Shown here: positions 53,772 through 62,032 of the stretch, in pieces
Position numbering within the stretch: the first letter of the stretch is position 1
Layout of the letters: each line of letters begins with the position of its first letter
Origin: Desulfovibrio sp. JC022
Lineage (GTDB): Bacteria; Desulfobacterota; Desulfovibrionia; Desulfovibrionales; Desulfovibrionaceae
Assembly (NCBI RefSeq): GCF_010470665.1
Contig: NZ_VOPZ01000002.1
Coordinates: 150 to 64,149, forward strand
Reading direction: 5' to 3'
Length of the DNA stretch: 64,000 nt
Made by a program: the position numbers and the translations under genes
The notes under the pieces: model-generated
The model's input: only the letters and a program-made list of their open reading frames with translations
Database searches by the model: none
What the model was told of the DNA's origin: nothing

Positions 53772-55766
53772 ATGCCCAGAATTACTATTTCATCCCTTGA
53801 AAAATCATATAATGGGGAAGACCTTTTCAGCGACCTTTCGTTTGAAGTGTCCGCCGGAATGCGCCTTGCCGTAGCCGGTCCCAACGGTTGCGGTAAATCC
53901 ACCCTGCTCAAGCTCATTGCCGGAAAGATTGAACCGGACGCAGGAGTGCTTTCCATTTCCAAAGGTGCGCGCCTCGGCTATGTGGCGCAGGAACTGACCG
54001 GGGAAATTCTTGAAAACACCCTACTCAGTTGGGTGCTCTCCGCGCTGCCTTCCTGGAATACACTCTGGGAGCAATGGGAAGAAGCCGGACAGAAGAATGA
54101 TCAGGCTCACATGGAAAGACTGTCTGAAAAGCAGGCAGAACTTGAACACCAGTTCGGATATAACCCCGAACACAAGGCCCGTACCATCCTGACCGGACTG
54201 GGCTTTTCCGAACATGACCTGCTCAGCAAGATTAAAGAACTTTCCGGCGGCTGGCGTGAACGCGCCAAGCTGGGCCGTGTCCTGCTCCAAGGTGCGGATT
54301 TGCTCCTCTTGGACGAACCCACAAACCATCTTGATCTCGAAGCTGTTGAATGGCTTGAAAGCTACCTGCTCTCCTTCCGGGGCGCGGTAATTTATGTGGC
54401 CCATGACCGTATCTTTCTGGACAAGGTCGGTACCCATGTACTTTTTCTCGGGGCCGGGCGTCCGCAAGTCAGGCGCGGAAATTTCACTGAATTTCTTAAA
54501 TGGCAGGCAGAAAACGCAGAGCAGCGCAGCCGCGAAGCTGCCAAGCTTTCCGCACGTATTGAAACTGAGAACTCATACATCAACCGCTTTCGAGTAAAGG
54601 CCCGCAAGGCCGCACAGGCACAGTCCAAAATCAAGAAAGTTGAAAAGATGTCCAAGGAGCTCAATAAGATTAAAGGTGAAGCCGAACTCAACCGTTCCGG
54701 CAGAACTTTGAGCTTCCGCCTCCCACCCACTGCGCGCGGAGATAAAGCCGCCATCAGTGTGGTTGATCTTGAATTTTCATATGACGGCAAGCCGCCGTCC
54801 CTCTGGCCGCTGCTTAATTTCCAGCTTTTCCGGGGTAAAAAGGTTGCCCTTGCCGCTCCGAACGGGGCCGGTAAATCCACCCTGCTCAAAGTGATCATGG
54901 GGATGCTCGAAGCCAACGCAGGATTTGCTAAAGTAGGACAGAACACCTCATTGGCTTATTTCAGCCAGCACCAGAGCGACATCCTGCGCGATGACATGAC
55001 TGCGCTTTCCGAAATCCGCCGCCTCTGCGATCCTGACACAACCGAAGAACAGCTTAAGAGTGTACTCGGCTTGTTCCTGCTGGGCGAGGGCTATTTCGAA
55101 CGCAAGGTTTCCGCACTTTCCGGTGGAGAAAAAAACAGGCTGATTCTCGCATCACTTTTCCTGTCACGGGCCAACCTGCTTATTCTTGACGAACCCACCA
55201 ACCATTTGGACCTCGAAAGTCGGGAAGGATTGATCCGGGCCTTGAAGGATTATGACGGAACTCTTTTCTTTGTAGCGCATGACCGCTACCTGCTCGGAGA
55301 AGTCGCCGACGAAATATGGGCTTTGAACGACTCTGGATTTGATACTTTTCATTCTTTTAAAGAATACGATGATCATCGTAAGGAAAAGCTAGCAGCACCC
55401 GCAGCCCGATCCGAATCCGCTGATTCAGGTGACAGCCACAAGCCAGCCAAGCGCAAGCTGAGCAAAGAAGACAAACGGAGACAGGCTGAAATCCGCAATG
55501 CCCTGTACAAGGAACTCAGGCCCAAGACCGCCGAGTATGAAAAGCTCGAAAAAGACCTTGAAAAGACCTTGGAAGATCAGGCAACCATGGAAGAGAAGCT
55601 CAACGATCCTGAGCTGTACAGCGACGGAGCCGCAGCAGTGGAGCTAAATTCCCGCTACACCGAAACCTGCGCATGGGCCGACGAGCTGATGGAAAAGATG
55701 GCTGTTCTCGAAGAAGAAATCGCCGAACTGGAAGAACGCAAAAAGCAGCTTTTGGAAGAAAATTAA
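53772..55766 (+). CDS. ABC-F family ATPase
   Basis: 664 aa, soluble tandem ATPase with no membrane part. First cassette: Walker A GPNGCGKSTLL, signature LSGGWRERAKLGR, Walker B LLLLDEPTNHLDLE. A charged helical linker (residues 240-310) follows. Second cassette: APNGAGKSTLL, LSGGEKNRLILAS, LLILDEPTNHLD. The last ~110 residues form a coiled coil, as in Uup and YheS. ABC-F proteins act on the ribosome as translation factors. The start is the ATG at 53772 with GAGAG upstream; a TTG four codons earlier is less likely. Confidence 0.92.
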   Translation: MPRITISSLEKSYNGEDLFSDLSFEVSAGMRLAVAGPNGCGKSTLLKLIAGKIEPDAGVLSISKGARLGYVAQELTGEILENTLLSWVLSALPSWNTLWEQWEEAGQKNDQAHMERLSEKQAELEHQFGYNPEHKARTILTGLGFSEHDLLSKIKELSGGWRERAKLGRVLLQGADLLLLDEPTNHLDLEAVEWLESYLLSFRGAVIYVAHDRIFLDKVGTHVLFLGAGRPQVRRGNFTEFLKWQAENAEQRSREAAKLSARIETENSYINRFRVKARKAAQAQSKIKKVEKMSKELNKIKGEAELNRSGRTLSFRLPPTARGDKAAISVVDLEFSYDGKPPSLWPLLNFQLFRGKKVALAAPNGAGKSTLLKVIMGMLEANAGFAKVGQNTSLAYFSQHQSDILRDDMTALSEIRRLCDPDTTEEQLKSVLGLFLLGEGYFERKVSALSGGEKNRLILASLFLSRANLLILDEPTNHLDLESREGLIRALKDYDGTLFFVAHDRYLLGEVADEIWALNDSGFDTFHSFKEYDDHRKEKLAAPAARSESADSGDSHKPAKRKLSKEDKRRQAEIRNALYKELRPKTAEYEKLEKDLEKTLEDQATMEEKLNDPELYSDGAAAVELNSRYTETCAWADELMEKMAVLEEEIAELEERKKQLLEEN

Positions 55767-55856
55767 GATGCCTCCGGCGGCTGGGGAAGGGAAACTTTTG
55801 CAAAAGTTTCCCTTCCCCAGACCCCATCCCTTCAAAACCTTTTATTAAGCTTCGCT
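55767..55856 (+). repeat. Modular intergenic repeat, copy R6
   Basis: Directly follows the ABC-F stop, GATGCCTCCGGCGGC, with a long hairpin (GGGGAAGGGAAACTTT and complement) and right arm CAAAACCTTTTATTAAGC, then TTCGC. It is nearly identical to R4. Confidence 0.85.
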
Positions 55857-55884
55857 CTAAAAATTCTTAAATCTGTTGTTAATC

Positions 55885-56298
55885 ATGAGCAAGACAAAAC
55901 CAATTGAAGTAGTTGCTGGTGTTATCTGGAAAGAGGGCTTGTTTCTTTCCGCTGAACGCCCGAAAGGCAAAGATTACGCAGGCTGGTGGGAATTTCCCGG
56001 CGGCAAAGTTGAAATAAACGAATCACTGGGTGATGCGCTGGTGCGTGAACTACAGGAAGAACTGGGCATAACTCCCACAAATTTTGACTTTTGGATGGAA
56101 AAAACTGTAGAGTACCCCGAATACACAGTACACTTAAATTTCTTCGACATCTGGGAATTCTCCGGTAAAGTGTCATCACTTGAAAATCAACGTTTTGATT
56201 GGTTTGATTTAACCGACATGCGCGATGTAAAATTCCTTCCAGTAAATTACGAAATCTTAGAAATGCTGAAAGAGCGTGAAAACGTTCTTCATAAATAA
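55885..56298 (+). CDS. Nudix hydrolase (MutT-like)
   Basis: 137 aa. The Nudix box is GGKVEINESLGDALVRELQE-EL, preceded by WWEFPGG. The pattern is like MutT/8-oxo-dGTP or related diphosphatases that clean damaged nucleotides. The start is ATG at 55885; a TTG three codons upstream is less likely. No strong ribosome binding site. Confidence 0.9.
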   Translation: MSKTKPIEVVAGVIWKEGLFLSAERPKGKDYAGWWEFPGGKVEINESLGDALVRELQEELGITPTNFDFWMEKTVEYPEYTVHLNFFDIWEFSGKVSSLENQRFDWFDLTDMRDVKFLPVNYEILEMLKERENVLHK

Positions 56299-56321
56299 AC
56301 CGCACAATCTGCCTCGCAACA

Positions 56322-56406
56322 GCGGCAAAGCCCTATCAAAAAGTTTTGGGATTCTTAAACCCTTTTTCCAAAAGGGTTTAAGGCCCCCGGCAGGGCCGCC
56401 GGAGGC
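56322..56406 (-). repeat. Modular intergenic repeat, copy R7
   Basis: Inverted relative to R1: on the minus strand GCCTCCGGCGGCCCTGCCGG, a hairpin AAACCCTTTTGG.../AAAGGGTTT, then CCCAAAACTTTTTGATAGG and GCTTTGCCGC. It ends 11 nt before the metF start, and its GGAGGC end forms part of the metF translation initiation region. Confidence 0.85.
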
Positions 56407-56417
56407 ATGGGAGCCCC

Positions 56418-57290
56418 ATGAAAATTATCGATTTGATTAATAAAAATGGACAGTTCATATCACTTGAATTCTTCCCCCCTAAAGATCGCGAATCTTGGCC
56501 TAAATTCTTTGAAGTTGTAGAAAAACTCAAAGTACTGAATCCACTTTTTGCTTCCGTTACTTACGGCGCAGGCGGCGGAACTCAGGACAATTCACTTGAA
56601 ATTGTTAAAAGAATGAAGCAGGATGCAGGGGTTGAACCTCTCGCACACCTGACCAGCGTCGGTGCCAGCCCGGAAAACATCAGTAAATTTGTATCCGCCC
56701 TTCAGGAAGCAAACGTTGAAAATATCCTTGCTCTGCGCGGCGATGCCCCTGTCGGGGATGAAAATTTCGATTTCAACACCCAGCCCTTCAAACACGGCTC
56801 CGATCTTGTCACCTACGTTAAGGACAAACATCCCGGCGTAGGTATCGCAGTGGCAGGTTACCCTGAAGCGCACCTTGAATCACCTTCTATTAAAGAAGAT
56901 TTCAAATGGATGAAATACAAAATCGACGAGGGCGGAGAGTTCATCATCACTCAACTCTTTTTCGATAACCGGGTCTACTTTGATTTCTGCGACAGACTTA
57001 AAGGAATGGGTATTGATGTGCCTGTGCTGCCCGGAGTGCTGCCCATCATGAGCCTCAAATCCGCAAAATTCATTCTTTCCCTGTGCGGCGCAGCCATTCC
57101 CGGCAAATTCCTGAGTGCACTGGAAAAAGCCCACGCGGAAGGCGGCGATGAAGCAGTTTACAAACTGGGCATTGAATTCGCTACCAGGCAGGCACAGGAA
57201 CTGCTGGACGGCGGTGCCCCCGGAGTGCATCTTTACACACTTAACAGAGCCAAAGCCTGCCTCGAAATCGGTCAGGCTCTTAAATTCTAA
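56418..57290 (+). CDS. metF: Methylenetetrahydrofolate reductase
   Basis: 290 aa, TIM-barrel flavoprotein. Family segments: FISLEFFPPKDRESW with the catalytic Glu, FASVTYGAGGGTQ, LAHLTSVGAS, ALRGDAPVGDENF, ITQLFFDN. It reduces methylene- to methyl-tetrahydrofolate for methionine and, in sulfate reducers, the Wood-Ljungdahl-type C1 route. The initiation region uses GGAG at 56411-56414, just beyond the repeat R7. Confidence 0.95.
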   Translation: MKIIDLINKNGQFISLEFFPPKDRESWPKFFEVVEKLKVLNPLFASVTYGAGGGTQDNSLEIVKRMKQDAGVEPLAHLTSVGASPENISKFVSALQEANVENILALRGDAPVGDENFDFNTQPFKHGSDLVTYVKDKHPGVGIAVAGYPEAHLESPSIKEDFKWMKYKIDEGGEFIITQLFFDNRVYFDFCDRLKGMGIDVPVLPGVLPIMSLKSAKFILSLCGAAIPGKFLSALEKAHAEGGDEAVYKLGIEFATRQAQELLDGGAPGVHLYTLNRAKACLEIGQALKF

Positions 57291-57314
57291 ATTTACGTTC
57301 TACCATACTTAAAT

Positions 57315-57395
57315 TAATAGGGATTCCAAAGGGGCTTGCTCCTTTGGCCGCCGGAGGCGAAATCACCTATCAAAACGCGAAGCGTATCATATCAA
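57315..57395 (-). repeat. Modular intergenic repeat, copy R8
   Basis: Inverted relative to R1: on the minus strand TTGATATGATACGCTTCGCG, the GCCTCCGGCGGCC core and a hairpin with CCAAAGGAGCAAGCCCCTTT, then GGAATCCCTATTA. It lies between metF and asd and is closest to R5. Confidence 0.82.
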
Positions 57396-57446
57396 CCAAC
57401 AAACCGGACTGCCGATGGTCCGGGTCAAGAATACGGAGGTTTAGCT

Positions 57447-58475
57447 ATGAGTACCAAAAATCCCAGAGTTGCTGTTGTAGGGGCCACAGGCGCGGTTGGC
57501 CGTGAAATGCTCAAAGTGCTTGAGCAGCGCGACTTTCCCGCATCCGAAATTGTTCCTTTTTCTTCTGCCCGCTCCGCCGGAACCAAGGTTCCATATAAAG
57601 GCGAAGAGCTGACCGTTATCGAGCTGAAAGAAGATTCCTTTGAAGGATTCGACATTGCTCTTTTTTCCGCAGGCGGCGGAACCTCCGAAAAATTCGCTCC
57701 CCTTGCTGCCAAAGCAGGCTGCGTAGTTGTGGACAACTCCAGTGCATGGAGAATGGACCCCAAAGTGCCCCTCGTTGTGCCCGAAGTTAACCCCGAAGAT
57801 CTTGACTGGCACCCCGGCATCATCGCCAACCCCAACTGTTCCACTATCCAGATGGTAGTTGCGCTGAAGCCCATCCACGATGAAGCCAAAATCAAACGTA
57901 TCATCGTCTCCACCTATCAGGCTGTTTCCGGTACCGGCCAGAAAGCCATCACCGAGCTTGAGACTCAGGTCAGCAGACTTTTCAACGGCAAAGACGTGAT
58001 CCCCAGTGCCTACCCGCACCAGATCGCATTCAACTGCCTGCCGCACATCGATGTTTTCATGGATAACGGCTACACCAAAGAAGAAATGAAAATGGTCAAC
58101 GAGACCAAGAAAATCATGGGCGACGATTCCATCAAGCTCACCGCCACCACCGTGCGCGTACCTGTTTTCTACAGCCACTCTGAGTCCGTTAACATCGAGA
58201 CTGAGGAAAAGGTTACTGTTGAAGAATGCCGCGTCATGCTTTCCAATTTCCCCGGCGTGACTGTAGTGGATTACCCCGAAAAGAACCTCTACCCCATGGC
58301 AATCGATTGCGCCGGGGAAGATGATGTTTTCGTCGGTCGTATCCGCGAAGACGAAACCATTGAAAACGGCCTGAACATGTGGATTGTTTCCGACAACATC
58401 CGCAAAGGTGCCGCGCTGAACACCGTACAGATCGCCGAGACTCTGATTGCACGCGATCTGGTTCGTGTGAAATAG
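57447..58475 (+). CDS. asd: Aspartate-semialdehyde dehydrogenase
   Basis: 342 aa. NADP motif VAVVGATGAVGREML, active cysteine in IANPNCSTIQMVV, and the substrate region STYQAVSGTGQKA. It makes aspartate semialdehyde for lysine, diaminopimelate, threonine and methionine. The start is the ATG at 57447 with ACGGAGGTTT upstream; a longer open frame from 57336 has no site and overlaps the repeat R8. Confidence 0.96.
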   Translation: MSTKNPRVAVVGATGAVGREMLKVLEQRDFPASEIVPFSSARSAGTKVPYKGEELTVIELKEDSFEGFDIALFSAGGGTSEKFAPLAAKAGCVVVDNSSAWRMDPKVPLVVPEVNPEDLDWHPGIIANPNCSTIQMVVALKPIHDEAKIKRIIVSTYQAVSGTGQKAITELETQVSRLFNGKDVIPSAYPHQIAFNCLPHIDVFMDNGYTKEEMKMVNETKKIMGDDSIKLTATTVRVPVFYSHSESVNIETEEKVTVEECRVMLSNFPGVTVVDYPEKNLYPMAIDCAGEDDVFVGRIREDETIENGLNMWIVSDNIRKGAALNTVQIAETLIARDLVRVK

Positions 58476-58494
58476 CAAAGTAATTACTTAGATC

Positions 58495-58537
58495 AAAAAA
58501 AGCGGTGGAGTTGGTTTCAACTTCACCGCTTTTTTTA
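58495..58537 (+). terminator. Intrinsic terminator of asd
   Basis: AAGCGGTG and CACCGCTT form a stem extended by AGTTG/CAACT, followed by TTTTTTATT. Confidence 0.9.
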
Positions 58538-58616
58538 TTCTCTATTCCCACTTGCGAAAGTCTGCCCTTTGGAGCTAGTGTAATCCGGCTTTACGGAAGA
58601 GGAATTCCCGAAGCTT

Positions 58617-59618
58617 ATGGCGGTTATGATCCCTGATGGGGTTAAAATAAATTTATGGAGTCCGGAATTGATTAAAAAAGTAGACAGTAACGAATATATT
58701 GATGCTATGCTTTCCGCCATGCGCGCGGGAACTGAAAAGATTTGCGCATTTTACGAACACCGAATCGGGTTGGTCTGCACCGATCCCAAACTCATGCTCA
58801 TGCCTTGGGATGACCATCTGGTCCATCGCGGTGATGGTGTTTTTGAAAGCATGAAATTTGTGGACGGCAAACTTTATCAGCTTCAACCACACCTGCGCCG
58901 CATGAAGCGTTCTGCCCGCACAATCAGCCTGGAACCGCCCTGTTCATGGAATGAACTTGGCAACATTATACTGGAAGTAGCCGGAGCGTCCGGTGTAGAT
59001 TCCGGCATGGTCCGCGTAATGCTCGGCCGTGGTGCCGGCGGCTTCGGCATCAGCCCCTATGAATGCCCGGTCCCTTCCCTGTATGTCGTAGTCTACAGAC
59101 ACGAGCCCAAACCGGAATCATGGTATGAAAAAGGCGTAACCGCTTTCAGGAGCAAAGTTCCGGCAAAACAGCCTTATCTGGCAACAATCAAATCAATTGA
59201 CTACCTGCCTAACGTAATGATGAAGATCAATGCGAAAGAGGAAGGATTTGATGTACCCTTCTGCTTTGACAGCCTAAGTTTCCTTGCTGAAGGAGCAACG
59301 GAAAATGTCTGCATTGTAAGCCCTGATGGTAAGCTCTACACTCCAAAATTCACCAACTCGCTGGCCGGAACAACCATTGCCCGCGCCCTACAGTTAATCG
59401 AAGATGAGATTGAAGTGGATTTCCGGGCCATCTCCGAAGAAGACATCCTGCTGGCAAAAGAAGTTATCATCTGCGGCACATCCATTGATGCTGTAGGCGT
59501 TGTGCGCTTCAACAAAAAGCCCATTCACGATGTCCGCCCCGGTCCCATCTGCAAACGCATGCGCGAGCTGCTGCAAAAGGATCTTGAAGAAACGGGAACA
59601 CCGATTATTAAAAGCTAA
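58617..59618 (+). CDS. Class IV PLP aminotransferase (IlvE/PabC-like)
   Basis: 333 aa. The fold type IV pattern is visible: DDHLVHRGDGVFESMK near residue 65, the catalytic Lys in LATIKSIDYLPNVM, SFLAEGATENVCIV and TNSLAGTTIARALQLI. It is a branched-chain aminotransferase or aminodeoxychorismate lyase homologue; the exact substrate cannot be told. No amino-acid operon partner is next to it. A bidirectional terminator follows. Confidence 0.87.
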   Translation: MAVMIPDGVKINLWSPELIKKVDSNEYIDAMLSAMRAGTEKICAFYEHRIGLVCTDPKLMLMPWDDHLVHRGDGVFESMKFVDGKLYQLQPHLRRMKRSARTISLEPPCSWNELGNIILEVAGASGVDSGMVRVMLGRGAGGFGISPYECPVPSLYVVVYRHEPKPESWYEKGVTAFRSKVPAKQPYLATIKSIDYLPNVMMKINAKEEGFDVPFCFDSLSFLAEGATENVCIVSPDGKLYTPKFTNSLAGTTIARALQLIEDEIEVDFRAISEEDILLAKEVIICGTSIDAVGVVRFNKKPIHDVRPGPICKRMRELLQKDLEETGTPIIKS

Positions 59619-59620
59619 AA

Positions 59621-59657
59621 TTAAGGGCCGTGAATCTCGCAGGATTCACGGCCCTTA
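59621..59657. terminator. Bidirectional terminator
   Basis: A perfect stem of 16 bp (TTAAGGGCCGTGAATC and complement) with a short loop lies between the convergent aminotransferase and cbiL genes. Confidence 0.92.
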
Positions 59658-59679
59658 AAATTTCTTACAAATTTAACAA

Positions 59680-60387
59680 CTACTTCTTGGCAGTCAAAAG
59701 CATAAGTGAAAGATAGTTCGTTTTTTCCGGCACCTCGTTGATGTCCAGATAAATAGCCTCGCCATCCAGACCCAGACGGGTGTAGAATTTAACATCCATC
59801 TTATTCATTTCATTTACAGTATCACGCAATTCAGGAAAATTACGGTAGGCCTTCAAAATCACTGCGTTATCTACGTTTCCCAAAGACTCTGCAAATTTCT
59901 CAGGATCAGCAACGCCGGAAGTGAGCAACAAATTCTGCCCGGACTCCACCAGCACCTGCTGTGATCTTGCAGCTGCGGCCTGATAGGAGGTAATGCCGGG
60001 CACAACCTCAAATTCAACATCAGGACAAAGACGCTTCATGGTCTGCATCATGTAGCCGAAAGTGGAATAAATCAGCGGATCGCCAAGAGTCAGAAATGCT
60101 GCTGTTTTGCCACCTTCCAACTGCTGGCAAGCAATGCGACAGTTCTCTTCCCAAGCATCGTTTAAAATGTCTTTATCGCGGGTCATGGGATAGCCAAGCT
60201 TGACTACTTCGCAATCATCACGCACGAATTCGGATGCTATTTCAAGGGAATGGGAATACTCGTTCTTTGTGGAAGAAGCGGCAAAAACCACGTCCACTTT
60301 TTCAAGTACACGAACAGCCCTAACGGTCAGCAGATCAGAATCACCGGGACCGACCCCGATTCCATATATTTTTCCGGAATTACTCAT
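59680..60387 (-). CDS. cbiL: Precorrin-2/cobalt-factor-II C20-methyltransferase
   Basis: 235 aa, SAM-dependent corrin methyltransferase. GIGVGPGDSDLLTVRA near the N-terminus and TLGDPLIYSTFGYM, then VPGITSYQAAAA are diagnostic of CbiL/CobI. It methylates C20 in cobalamin synthesis. Its ATG directly follows the btuF stop. It is the last gene of the cbiK-btuC-btuD-btuF-cbiL cluster seen here. Confidence 0.93.
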   Translation of the reverse strand: MSNSGKIYGIGVGPGDSDLLTVRAVRVLEKVDVVFAASSTKNEYSHSLEIASEFVRDDCEVVKLGYPMTRDKDILNDAWEENCRIACQQLEGGKTAAFLTLGDPLIYSTFGYMMQTMKRLCPDVEFEVVPGITSYQAAAARSQQVLVESGQNLLLTSGVADPEKFAESLGNVDNAVILKAYRNFPELRDTVNEMNKMDVKFYTRLGLDGEAIYLDINEVPEKTNYLSLMLLTAKK

Positions 60388-61338
60388 TTACTTCTCTTTG
60401 TTATTAAGCAGGAAGTCCGCGAGAATCTCAACAGCTTCCACATTTCTCGGACCGGGTCGGGAAAAAACCGACTCATCCACCTTTAAAATTCTTTTGTCAC
60501 GCACCGCTTCAATCAACTTGAAATGGTTTCGCTCATCGGGCTTGACCGGAGACGGATTCATACGTCCGCTTTGGTATACATAATTCTGGGGATTGAGCCG
60601 CATCAACTCTTCTTCGCCCATGCGCACAATCTTTTTATGGTTACCAACGCAATTAAATCCCCCGGCCCGACGGATAATATCATTCACAATGGAACCCTGC
60701 CCTGCTGCCAGCAGGTTGGGATAACGTATTTCAAAAAACACGGATGGCAGCACTGATGATGTCACATATTTCTGCAACACCGCACTAAGCCGCGTATCCA
60801 TTGACTCGATCAATTTATCCGCTGCCCCCGGCTTCCCGGTAAGTACGCCCAGCCTGTTAATAACGGAAAACATCTCCTCAAACGAGGCTACCTGAAACAT
60901 GGCACACGGAATTCCCCGCGTTTTGAGCGGTTCAAGAGCTGTTGCCGCTTGTGACCTTCCGGCCATCTGCAAAACAAGATCAGGCTTAAGAGCCACTATC
61001 AGTTCCGGATTGGGCCGCATATGAGTACCGATAGACGGAAGCTTGATTATCTGCTCAGGATAATGATCCGCAGCGGTGCGGGCCACCAGCCGATCTCCGA
61101 GATCCATGGCGTACAAAATTTCATTAAAAGATCCGTACAAGGCTACGATGCGCTTAGCCGGAGCCTGCAAAGTTATTTCATTGCCGAAGTCATCGGTAAT
61201 GGAAACCGCGGCCTGCGCCCCAGATACGAAACCAGACGCAAAAACACCTGCGAAACTAATCAGCAGCAGGAGAAAAAAGAACCTGCGGAACATGGAGGCT
61301 CGGATGCTCCACAATCGCAACAGATGTTTCATAAACAT
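60388..61338 (-). CDS. btuF: Periplasmic binding protein of a cobalamin/metal-chelate ABC transporter
   Basis: 316 aa, class III helical-linker binding protein. A signal region (RRFFFLLLLISFAGVFASGF) precedes ITDDFGNEITLQAPAKRIV, the standard BtuF/FecB opening. The context with cbiK and cbiL argues for cobalamin or cobinamide; iron-siderophore remains possible. The start is uncertain: 61338 (GAGGAAAA upstream) or the ATG at 61293. Both overlap the end of btuD. Confidence 0.85.
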   Translation of the reverse strand: MFMKHLLRLWSIRASMFRRFFFLLLLISFAGVFASGFVSGAQAAVSITDDFGNEITLQAPAKRIVALYGSFNEILYAMDLGDRLVARTAADHYPEQIIKLPSIGTHMRPNPELIVALKPDLVLQMAGRSQAATALEPLKTRGIPCAMFQVASFEEMFSVINRLGVLTGKPGAADKLIESMDTRLSAVLQKYVTSSVLPSVFFEIRYPNLLAAGQGSIVNDIIRRAGGFNCVGNHKKIVRMGEEELMRLNPQNYVYQSGRMNPSPVKPDERNHFKLIEAVRDKRILKVDESVFSRPGPRNVEAVEILADFLLNNKEK

Positions 61339-62032
61339 TTGAAATATTTTCCTCTGTAATTACATCAGCAGGTGAACCATCCAGCATGACTCTTCCCTGA
61401 GAAAGAAAGACCAGCCGATCAAAATAAAGGGCCGCCAAATTGAGATCATGGATCACGCAGACAATGGTCGCCCCATGGCGGTTCATGTTTTTCAGGAGAT
61501 CAAAAAGCTCTATCTTCCCGGCAACATCAACACCGGAAGAAGCTTCATCAAGCACCATCAACCGGGCTTGCTGGGCCACAGTGCGAGCCATAAGCACTCT
61601 CTGAAACTCACCACCGGAAAGCTCGGCAACCGAACGCTCTGTCAGGTGGCTTATACCGACTCTTTCGATGGCCTCGGTACAAATCCGTTCATCCTCTCCG
61701 TCATAACCGAAAAAGCCGGACCCATGCGCGTAACGGCCCATCATGACCATGGATTTCACAGTCAGCCCGAAAGCGGGGTCCACCCGTTGCGGAAGCACAG
61801 CCATAATCCCGGCAAGTTCGCGAGGACGGTATGAATCAACCGTGCTACCGTCAATCTCAATACACCCTCCCAAAGGGGGGAGGACACCGGAAATTGATGA
61901 GACAAGAGTTGTCTTACCGCTACCGTTGGGACCGAGTATGGCGGTCATGGACCCTGCGGGGAACTCGAGATTCAGCCCATGCAGGACTTCACGCCCTGCG
62001 TATCCGGCTTTCAAGTCCGTAATTTTAATCAT
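61256..62032 (-). CDS. btuD: Cobalamin/metal-chelate ABC transporter ATPase
   Basis: 258 aa. Walker A LGPNGSGKTTLV, signature LSGGEFQRVLMARTV, Walker B LMVLDEASSGVD, switch VIHDLNLA. It is of the FecE/BtuD group. It overlaps btuC by 4 nt (ATGA). Confidence 0.92.
   Translation of the reverse strand: MIKITDLKAGYAGREVLHGLNLEFPAGSMTAILGPNGSGKTTLVSSISGVLPPLGGCIEIDGSTVDSYRPRELAGIMAVLPQRVDPAFGLTVKSMVMMGRYAHGSGFFGYDGEDERICTEAIERVGISHLTERSVAELSGGEFQRVLMARTVAQQARLMVLDEASSGVDVAGKIELFDLLKNMNRHGATIVCVIHDLNLAALYFDRLVFLSQGRVMLDGSPADVITEENISNVYETSVAIVEHPSLHVPQVLFSPAAD

Noticed and set aside
57441-58478. 345-codon frame antisense to asd
   Set aside because: A shadow; asd is unambiguous, with its active-site motif and ribosome binding site.
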